A stretch of DNA of 8,786 nt from Candidatus Pacearchaeota archaeon. Its GTDB lineage: Archaea; Nanobdellota; Nanobdellia; Pacearchaeales; GW2011-AR1. The notes under the pieces were generated by a model, which saw nothing but the letters and a program-made list of their open reading frames with translations, had not been told where the DNA came from and did no database searches. Shown piece after piece: positions 1-5,513 of the stretch; positions within the stretch are counted from its first letter, which is position 1, and each line of letters begins with the position of its first letter. The DNA lies in assembly GCA_016181905.1 (NCBI GenBank), contig JACOYM010000089.1, positions 1 through 8,786 of the forward strand. Reading direction: 5' to 3'. Made by a program: the position numbers and the translations under genes.

Positions 1-1137
1 TACAAGTCAGATATATTTGAGATGGTTAGGAAAGGGGCAACAAGCTTTCATTGCTCGGAAGAATTGTGGCATGACCCCCTGCAAATCTCAACAGAAATGG
101 ATAAAAACAAATTAGATAGTTTGCGAAAAGGCTGGGATTTGCTTATAGATATTGATTCAAAATATCTTGACTACAGCAAGATTGCAGCAGAGCTTATTAT
201 TGAGGCATTGGGATTCCACAATGTGAAAAATATAGGGGCGAAATTTTCAGGCAACAAAGGCTTCCATATTCTTGTTCCATGGGATGCATTTCCCGAGGAA
301 ATAAACAATGTTAAAACGAGCGGCATGTTTCCTGAATGGCCAAGGATGATTACCAGGTATTTAAGCGAGCTTATCAAAAAACAGCTTATAGAAAGAGTCA
401 GCGAGATGACAACAGGAAAAACAAGCAAGTATATCAAAGGCAGCGAGGAAGTGGGGGATGCCTTGAAGCAGGTCATGCCAGACCTTGTTTTAGTCTCTCC
501 GCGGCATTTGTTCAGGATGCCTTATTCACTCCATGAAAAAACAAGCCTTGCAAGCGTTGTTATCCCAAAAGAAAAGATAGCAGAATTTTCTCCTCAAGAT
601 GCCAATCCTCTAAAGATAAAGCCATTAAGCTTCATGCCAGAGCCAAGACAAAATGAAGCAAGAGAATTGTTAATTCAAGCATTAGACTGGCATAAGGAGA
701 ATGCAGTTAAAAGCCAACAGAATGAAGGCCCGCAAAAACCGGGCAAGAGTGCAGAATACGGGGAATTTGTTATAAAAGACATAAGGGAGGAGATGTTCCC
801 GCCATGCGTCAAGAAAATACTTGAGGGAATGAAAGACGGAAGAAAAAGGGCATTGTTCATTCTGATAAATTTTTTCCGCTTATTAAACCTTGAACAGAAG
901 GAGATTGAGAAAAGGATTGATGCATGGAACAAGAAAAATCCAAGGCCGCTGCCTCAAAACTATGTTTCCTCGCAGCTCTCATGGCATTTCAGGCAGAAAA
1001 GAGTGCTTCCTCCAAACTGCGACAAGGATTACTACAATGCAATCTCAGTCTGCCAGCCAGATGAGTTTTGCAGCAGGATAAAAAATCCCGTGAACTACAC
1101 GATAAAAAAGTACGCGGCGCAGATAAAGAAAAGATAA
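1..1137 (+). CDS. priS: Single-chain DNA primase (PriS catalytic core fused to PriL-like Fe-S domain), 5' partial
   Basis: Makes RNA or DNA primers at replication forks. The frame is open from base 1, and the first internal Met (codon at 22) lies inside conserved family sequence, so the true start is upstream of the window. Numbering from that Met: a primase-polymerase core has motif I as LLIDID (D43, D45), motif II as SGNKGFH (76-82), a candidate third metal ligand D154, and the basic motif RHLFRMPYSLHEKT (161-174), comparable to the RLIRLPxSLHGKTG of archaeal PriS. After a polar linker (about 225-248) comes a domain of about 115 residues with C262 (PPC), C333 (PPNC), C344 and C350, followed by IKNPVNY. 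This is the order and context of the 4Fe-4S cysteines of the PriL C-terminal domain. No room is left between the two for the PriL N-terminal domain. Fused primases of this kind are known in Nanoarchaeum and related DPANN archaea. Family call is firm; cluster binding is inferred. Confidence 0.9.
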   Translation, partial: YKSDIFEMVRKGATSFHCSEELWHDPLQISTEMDKNKLDSLRKGWDLLIDIDSKYLDYSKIAAELIIEALGFHNVKNIGAKFSGNKGFHILVPWDAFPEEINNVKTSGMFPEWPRMITRYLSELIKKQLIERVSEMTTGKTSKYIKGSEEVGDALKQVMPDLVLVSPRHLFRMPYSLHEKTSLASVVIPKEKIAEFSPQDANPLKIKPLSFMPEPRQNEARELLIQALDWHKENAVKSQQNEGPQKPGKSAEYGEFVIKDIREEMFPPCVKKILEGMKDGRKRALFILINFFRLLNLEQKEIEKRIDAWNKKNPRPLPQNYVSSQLSWHFRQKRVLPPNCDKDYYNAISVCQPDEFCSRIKNPVNYTIKKYAAQIKKR

Positions 1138-1147
1138 TTTTATAAAG
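1138..1147 (+). promoter_or_regulatory. TATA-like box, candidate promoter of the 1266 gene
   Basis: TTTTATAAAG lies immediately after the primase stop codon and resembles an archaeal TATA box. With the usual spacing of about 26 nt, transcription would start near 1168 and give a leader of about 98 nt that contains the inverted repeat at 1178-1231. No better box is visible 25-30 nt before the 1266 start. The region is AT-rich, so a chance match is possible. Confidence 0.4.
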
Positions 1148-1154
1148 GATGAAA

Positions 1155-1160
1155 TTTTTT
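1155..1160 (+). terminator. Oligo-T run, possible terminator of the primase gene
   Basis: Six consecutive T residues occur 18 nt after the primase stop. Archaeal RNA polymerase commonly terminates at oligo-T without needing a hairpin. The run is short and sits in AT-rich sequence, so this is a weak call. Confidence 0.25.
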
Positions 1161-1177
1161 AAAGAATATTAAAAGAG

Positions 1178-1231
1178 TTCTGATACAGAAAACAAGTAAC
1201 GATTGGTTTGAATTTGTTTTCTGTCACAGAA
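1178..1231. repeat. Imperfect inverted repeat (16-18 bp stem) in the primase/1266 spacer
   Basis: The outer arm TTCTG (1178-1182) pairs with CAGAA (1227-1231). After a 2x2 internal loop, ACAGAAAACAA (1185-1195) pairs perfectly with TTGTTTTCTGT (1214-1224). A G-U and a U-A pair can extend the inner stem toward a loop of about 14 nt. It is not followed by a T-run, so it does not look like a bacterial-type terminator. It could be a structured 5' leader or an operator. TTCTGATA is also repeated at 1178-1185 and 1249-1256, with TTCTGA again at 1234-1239. Confidence 0.6.
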
Positions 1232-1265
1232 ATTTCTGAAAAAGAAGTTTCTGATAAAAATTAAG

Positions 1266-2549
1266 ATGGCAAAGAAGATAATGGCTTTGGCATTGGCAGC
1301 AATATTAGCACTGGGAGGTGTGCTTGCTTTTCCGCATGCAAAAATAGCCTATAAAAGAAGCAAGGCAAGAAATCTTATTAATGTTGCAGCCTCTGAATTT
1401 GCAAAATTTGGCACAACCCTTGCTAAGTCAAGAGAGGTTGTAGAGGTAAATTCCTACCTGTTAGTTGATGAAGAGAAGGAAAAGCCCTATGCTGAAATCT
1501 CAGATTCTGACGAGAAAAAAACAGAAATTGAGGAAGATATCTCTAAAAACAAGAGAGCATTTGAAAGAAAAGAATATGATGAAGTAAGGAGAAACTTGGA
1601 TTCCAGATTCGGATTAAAAAAAGGCAAAAGGGAAACACTGATTGACATTATGCAGAGGGAAGAACAGGAGCTGAAGCAGGTTATGGATTTTTGCGAAGGA
1701 AAGAAAAATATGAGAAATGAGGTCTGGGCGAATGAGCTTTATCTCATTGCGAGACTGAAATCACCTTGCAAGCCTGAAGAAAAGGAGAAAAGTGAAAGGC
1801 TTGCCCTGCTTCCTGAACAGCTATTCAAACAAGTTCCAGTATGGAGCTTGGAACTAGATGAAAAATTAAGAAAATTAGACTCTGGATTGCACAATAATCT
1901 TGGAGTTTGCTTAGTCAATTATCAGGATATTCTTGAGCATATAATCAAACATGGAAGAGAGGAAAGGGTGAATGACAATGCGCTGAAGATTTATTATTCT
2001 GCTGAGAATGCTTACAAACAGGTTATGCCATTAAATGATGATCTATTATGGTATAGGCCTCAGAAGCACGATGGGAAAATGCCTGTGACAAGCTATCAAG
2101 AACTGCTTGAAAAACAGAGAAGAGCCATTTCATTGATGAAAAATGGCGACAATAATCTGCAAAAGCTGCAAAACTATTACAATGAGCTGCACGAGCAATA
2201 CTATACTTATGTTTCAGCCCATGACAAAGAGCGAACAGAATTCAGCCATACTGGAATGAGATTTGTTACAAGTTATGATTCTGACGGGGAACCAGATTCA
2301 GATTTAGAAACTTACACCTATTACACAGATGGCTGGAAATTCTATTACATAACAACAAAAGTGGCGCCTTCCAGCAAAACAACAGACAAAGTTTATGTTG
2401 GAGAAGAAGACTGCTCAACTTGCTCTTGGAGTTACAATGTTAATGAGCAGGTTGGGTTTGTGAGAGGATGGAAAAGGCTGCATGATGATAATTCAGCAAT
2501 ACTAAGCGGAATGATTGATGACCTAAAGCCTTTTATTGAAAATGAATAA
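1266..2549 (+). CDS. Hypothetical charged, helical protein with N-terminal hydrophobic segment
   Basis: I do not recognise this 427-residue protein. A hydrophobic stretch at about 5-22 (Ala/Leu-rich, ending GGVLAF) looks like a signal peptide or membrane anchor. It is followed by a very basic segment (K26, K30, R31, K33, R35), which by the positive-inside rule argues against simple export unless the peptide is cleaved, so topology is uncertain. Residues about 70-330 are rich in Glu and Lys and probably helical or coiled-coil. The last hundred residues differ: an Asp-rich stretch (YDSDGEPDSD, 337-346), an aromatic YTYYTDGWKFYYITTK segment (350-365) that reads like beta strands, and a CxxC pair (C383, C386). 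The start at 1266 is the first Met of the open frame and directly precedes the hydrophobic segment. No Shine-Dalgarno sequence is seen. It sits between the primase and the 2610 gene, 60 nt before the latter. The CxxC might bind metal or form a disulfide; neither can be decided here. Confidence 0.8.
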   Translation: MAKKIMALALAAILALGGVLAFPHAKIAYKRSKARNLINVAASEFAKFGTTLAKSREVVEVNSYLLVDEEKEKPYAEISDSDEKKTEIEEDISKNKRAFERKEYDEVRRNLDSRFGLKKGKRETLIDIMQREEQELKQVMDFCEGKKNMRNEVWANELYLIARLKSPCKPEEKEKSERLALLPEQLFKQVPVWSLELDEKLRKLDSGLHNNLGVCLVNYQDILEHIIKHGREERVNDNALKIYYSAENAYKQVMPLNDDLLWYRPQKHDGKMPVTSYQELLEKQRRAISLMKNGDNNLQKLQNYYNELHEQYYTYVSAHDKERTEFSHTGMRFVTSYDSDGEPDSDLETYTYYTDGWKFYYITTKVAPSSKTTDKVYVGEEDCSTCSWSYNVNEQVGFVRGWKRLHDDNSAILSGMIDDLKPFIENE

Positions 2550-2554
2550 AAATT

Positions 2555-2590
2555 CTCTATAAAAACCATCTATCGAAAGTATTTTAAATA
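2555..2590 (+). promoter_or_regulatory. Tandem TATA-like boxes of the 2610 gene
   Basis: Two archaeal TATA-like elements precede the start at 2610: TATAAAAA at 2558-2565 and TTTTAAATA at 2582-2590. The first predicts a leader of about 20-25 nt; the second is centred about 24 nt before the ATG and would give an essentially leaderless mRNA. No Shine-Dalgarno sequence precedes the ATG (CTTTAAAATTTC). Which box is used cannot be told from sequence. Confidence 0.5.
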
Positions 2591-2609
2591 CCCCCTTCTT
2601 TAAAATTTC

Positions 2610-5183
2610 ATGAGAAAAAAGAGTGCATACATTTTAACATTGATGTTTTTGTTATTAATAATCCCCATAATGCCCTTTGCATTCGCGCAGAACCAGACAG
2701 CAATAGACAAAGGATATTCATGCCTTACATCAGAGGCAAATTCTCGCATAGCAACTTTCACCTCAGAAGAAATTTCATTCTCATTGCTTGCTCTTTCATA
2801 TAATTCCTCAATGAGCTCCTTGCTTAGGGGCGAGCTTTTAAAGAAAAACCAGTCTAATTGCTGGCCAGCAGGAAATTGCAGGCTGAGAGACACCGCTTTG
2901 GCGGCCATTGCTTTAAAAAATATTAATGAAGACACAGCAACATTCACAAACTGGCTGTCCTCCCAGAATTCAACTCCATCCGACCTTATTTGGTATTTGC
3001 AAATAGACCCAAATAATGCCACAGACTGCACACTCACTTATGATGGCAGTTCATATTCAACATCAGTAAGGGATGACAAGACATTATCATCTGGGGCAGG
3101 TTCATGCTTGCCTCTTGATAGTGCAGGCTACTGGCTTCAGATAGCCTCTTCATGCCAGAACAAAGAATTCTCAATATCATGCAAAAGCGACTTTAAAACA
3201 ACACTTCTTTATAAAAAAGACTCAACAATCTATGTATCAGACAAAACAAGCTCAGCCCCTAAAGAAGGCACAACAAAAGAAAAGATAAGCATATTATGTT
3301 TTGCCCAAGGAGGAGTTTGCAATTATGAAGGAAGCGCGTGGGCTGCATATGCCCTTAAAAAAGCAGGGCAAAATATAGATGTATTCACGCCATACCTGAT
3401 TGCATTCTCCTCAGACAACCAGGAGATTATACCAGAAGCATTCTTATACCTTCTTTTAGGAAAAACAGATTATAAAACCTCTGTCAGCAGCAAGCAATCA
3501 TCAGGTGGTTATTGGGATACTGGCAATGTGCAATACAATTTATTTTATGATACAGCTCTTGCTTTGTTATCCTTGGCCCAGAGAGTAACAAGTGCAGAGG
3601 ATTATCTCTTGAATCCGCTGGTTCAGGGAAGCAATGGATGCTGGAATAATAATAATGTCAGGGATACAGCATTTGTCTTGTATTCTGCATGGTCAAAAGC
3701 CATTCCATCATTCAGCATTTCAATCAGCCCGTCCAGCGTAACAGTAATGCCTAATGAAACAATTCAGTTTACAGCAAGCATAACAGGCATTGCAAGCACA
3801 GCAGTTGTATGGAGCTTGGCAGAATCAAGCGGGGGCGCAATTAACTCAACAGGATTTTACAATGCATCAAGCATAGTGGGAACGTATCATGTAACAGCCG
3901 CCCTTCAGTCCAACACATCTAAAAATGCAACAGCAAGTGTGGCAGTTTCATTGACCCCTTCAGTTGTCATTAGTATCAGCCCATCTTCTGTAACAATAAG
4001 CCCTAATGCAACACAGCAGTTTACAGCAAGCGTGACAGGCACTGCGAACAGGACAGTTATATGGAGCGTGCAAGAGGCAGATGGAGGCACAATCAATAGC
4101 ACAACAGGATTTTACAGGGCTCCAAATGTGACAGGAACATTCCATGTAATAGCCACTCTTCAGTCTAATGCATCACTAACTGCAACAATTACTATCAGTG
4201 TTTCACTTCCATCAGTCCCTGTTTATTGCGAGGAAGAAGGTGGTTATTGTCTTGGCATCACAAAAACACAATGCACAAATGCAAATGCAAGCATCTTGTC
4301 AGATTTTGTATGCTCAAGCGGAAAGATATGCTGCTCAGATAATGTAACAGTTGACAAAACATGCTCACAGAATGGAGGGCAGAAATGTCCTGCAGGAAAA
4401 ACCTGCCCATCTGATAGCACCCTTATAGCAAAAGATGCTGCTTATGGATTATGTTGCGAGAAATCAAGTTATTGTATCACTACTCCGCAAACATGCTCGC
4501 AACTGAATGGAGAGCTTTGCTCTTCCAGTGAGACCTGCCCTGTTAGCCAAATCTTTAATGCAAGCAATGTTAATTATGGAAGATGCTGCAAAAAGAATGA
4601 ATGTGTTTCTTCAGGGCAGAAAACATGCTCGCAATTAGGAGGAAGAAAGTGCACAGGAGGAAAGGTTTGCAGTGGAACTGAAATAAGCGGGGCAAATGAC
4701 ATCCAGTCAAGCGAATCATGTTGCAGTGGAAGCTGCACTACTGCTCCAACAAATAATTGCGAGAGAAATGGAAACACATGCAAATCAGATTGCGGTGATG
4801 GGGAAGAAGTATCACAATATTCTAGTGAATGCGCAAGCGGAAAGATATGCTGTAAATCAAAAGAAGAAGCAGGAAAATTCCCATGGTTTATAGTTGTGCT
4901 GTCAATCCTGATAATACTGGCTGTTTTAGGCATATTGTTCAGAGAAAAATTAAGAATGTTATTCTTTAGATTTAGCGGGAAAGGCAAAACCGGCCCAGCT
5001 CCTCCGCAAACCCGCCCGCCATTCCCTCCAATGCCTCCATCAAGAATTATGCAGCCAAGAATGATAATGAGGCCGCCAACACAACCTATTAATGCGCCAA
5101 GAGCAATTTCACGCCCTGCAAGCTCTCAGACAGATAAAGAGCTTGAAGATACATTTAAGAAATTGAGAGAGATGAGCAAGTGA
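2610..5183 (+). CDS. Large type I surface protein: toroid-like, two Ig-like domains, five Cys modules, TM, Pro-rich tail
   Basis: Predicted cell-surface protein of 857 residues. A signal peptide spans 1-26 (cleavage likely after AFA). Residues about 30-365 contain repeated W-x(6-11)-DTA helical motifs (W85/D94, W302/D314, W345/D352), as in the prenyltransferase/squalene-cyclase-like alpha/alpha toroid fold; no cyclase DxDD motif or thioester motif is visible, so a binding or structural role is likelier than catalysis. A polar, Cys-containing insertion lies at about 132-215. Two tandem Ig-like (BIG2-like) domains follow at about 367-447 and 451-533. Five cysteine modules fill 540-748, then one membrane helix (about 758-777), a basic stop-transfer region, and a cytoplasmic tail rich in Pro (about 796-828) ending in a charged helix. 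Many N-X-S/T sequons suggest N-glycosylation. The start is fixed by the signal peptide. The cysteine module recurs in the 5514 gene. The ligand and partners are unknown. Confidence 0.88.
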   Translation: MRKKSAYILTLMFLLLIIPIMPFAFAQNQTAIDKGYSCLTSEANSRIATFTSEEISFSLLALSYNSSMSSLLRGELLKKNQSNCWPAGNCRLRDTALAAIALKNINEDTATFTNWLSSQNSTPSDLIWYLQIDPNNATDCTLTYDGSSYSTSVRDDKTLSSGAGSCLPLDSAGYWLQIASSCQNKEFSISCKSDFKTTLLYKKDSTIYVSDKTSSAPKEGTTKEKISILCFAQGGVCNYEGSAWAAYALKKAGQNIDVFTPYLIAFSSDNQEIIPEAFLYLLLGKTDYKTSVSSKQSSGGYWDTGNVQYNLFYDTALALLSLAQRVTSAEDYLLNPLVQGSNGCWNNNNVRDTAFVLYSAWSKAIPSFSISISPSSVTVMPNETIQFTASITGIASTAVVWSLAESSGGAINSTGFYNASSIVGTYHVTAALQSNTSKNATASVAVSLTPSVVISISPSSVTISPNATQQFTASVTGTANRTVIWSVQEADGGTINSTTGFYRAPNVTGTFHVIATLQSNASLTATITISVSLPSVPVYCEEEGGYCLGITKTQCTNANASILSDFVCSSGKICCSDNVTVDKTCSQNGGQKCPAGKTCPSDSTLIAKDAAYGLCCEKSSYCITTPQTCSQLNGELCSSSETCPVSQIFNASNVNYGRCCKKNECVSSGQKTCSQLGGRKCTGGKVCSGTEISGANDIQSSESCCSGSCTTAPTNNCERNGNTCKSDCGDGEEVSQYSSECASGKICCKSKEEAGKFPWFIVVLSILIILAVLGILFREKLRMLFFRFSGKGKTGPAPPQTRPPFPPMPPSRIMQPRMIMRPPTQPINAPRAISRPASSQTDKELEDTFKKLREMSK
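3708..4208 (+). repeat. Tandem duplication encoding two Ig-like domains
   Basis: Two copies of about 245 bp (3708-3950 and 3960-4208) encode matching domains: SISPSSVTVMPNETIQFTAS versus SISPSSVTISPNATQQFTAS, then VVWS/VIWS, STGFY/TTGFY and TYHV/TFHV. DNA similarity persists: 3765-3793 and 4017-4045 match at 26 of 29 bases (252-bp offset), and CAACAGGATTTTACA is identical at 3847-3861 and 4102-4116 (255-bp offset, one extra codon in copy 2). This is an in-frame duplication within the 2610 gene. Confidence 0.9.
4227..4853 (+). repeat. Five tandem cysteine modules, order B-A-A-A-B
   Basis: Within the 2610 gene, three type A modules (residues 585-622, 629-665 and 673-709) follow C-x7-C-x5-C-x(15-16)-CC-x(3-5)-C and begin CSQ. 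Two type B modules flank them (540-575 and 717-748), with C-x6-C-x(3-7)-C-x12-C-x5-CC, and both end CxSGKICC. The B-module ends are almost identical in DNA: 4311-4334 and 4830-4853 match at 22 of 24 bases, which suggests recent duplication or gene conversion. The even cysteine count in each module (six) fits extracellular disulfide-bonded mini-domains. Confidence 0.88.
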
Positions 5184-5227
5184 TTGGCTGATTAAAAAAT
5201 AAATCTTAGAATTAGAAAAAGAAGTAA

Positions 5228-5437
5228 ATGCTAATGCCAGATGAAAAAGAAAAGATTGGCAATTATGCGCAGCAAGGTGCCAGAGAAGTCATGCTGTCAG
5301 AAATAATAAAAATCACGCCTGCACAGGCAAGAGCTATTGTAGAAGAAGCGAGGCAATCTTACCTTCAACAGAGGGAGCAGAGAAATTTAATAAACTACAT
5401 TGACAGGAATGAATTGCGAAGAAAAATAGTGGAGTGA
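5228..5437 (+). CDS. Small charged helical protein, hypothetical
   Basis: A 69-residue frame on the same strand as both neighbours, 44 nt after the 2610 gene and 76 nt before the 5514 gene. It has no signal peptide or membrane segment, so it should be cytoplasmic. The sequence is highly charged and predicted helical: IKITPAQARAIVEEAR (27-42) reads as a capped helix, possibly part of a helix-turn-helix or helical bundle, followed by a Gln/Arg-rich helix (about 43-69). The start could be the Met at 5228 or the one at 5234 (MPDEKEK). Only a weak purine stretch (AGAAAAAGAAG) lies upstream, and an AT-rich element at 5191-5202 could serve as a TATA box. I recognise no family. Composition and spacing favour a real gene, but the short length leaves some doubt. 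Confidence 0.6.
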   Translation: MLMPDEKEKIGNYAQQGAREVMLSEIIKITPAQARAIVEEARQSYLQQREQRNLINYIDRNELRRKIVE

Positions 5438-5473
5438 TAGCAATGCTTCAGAATAAATAATAAATTCAGCTGT

Positions 5474-5482
5474 CTATAAATA
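5474..5482 (+). promoter_or_regulatory. TATA box of the 5514 gene
   Basis: CTATAAATA is a good archaeal TATA match centred about 36 nt before the ATG at 5514. It predicts a transcript start near 5503-5506 and a leader of about 10 nt, too short for a Shine-Dalgarno sequence; none is present. This suggests the 5514 gene is transcribed independently of the 5228 gene. Confidence 0.55.
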
Positions 5483-5513
5483 TTACATAAATCCTTTTGC
5501 ACATAATTATAAA

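Noticed and set aside
1138..1265. C/D box small RNA, prompted by GGATGAA and several CTGA motifs
   Set aside because: No proper RTGATGA C box or C'/D' pair is visible and the spacing is too long for an archaeal C/D sRNA; the hairpin explains the repeats better.
2600..3037. Minus-strand open frame of 145 codons
   Set aside because: It lies wholly opposite the signal peptide and toroid-like region of the 2610 gene, has no recognisable domain, and reads as a shadow of the coding strand.
2697..3704. Active squalene/terpene cyclase or thioester protein
   Set aside because: The toroid-like repeats lack a visible DxDD catalytic motif and a GCGEQ thioester motif, so only the fold is suggested.
3708..4853. 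CRISPR array or mobile-element repeats
   Set aside because: The repeats are in-frame protein-domain duplications with diverged copies, not short identical repeats with unique spacers, and no terminal inverted repeats or target duplications flank them.
4574..4987. Minus-strand open frame of 137 codons
   Set aside because: It is opposite the cysteine modules and membrane helix of the 2610 gene; its composition mirrors the complement of those codons and shows no family features.
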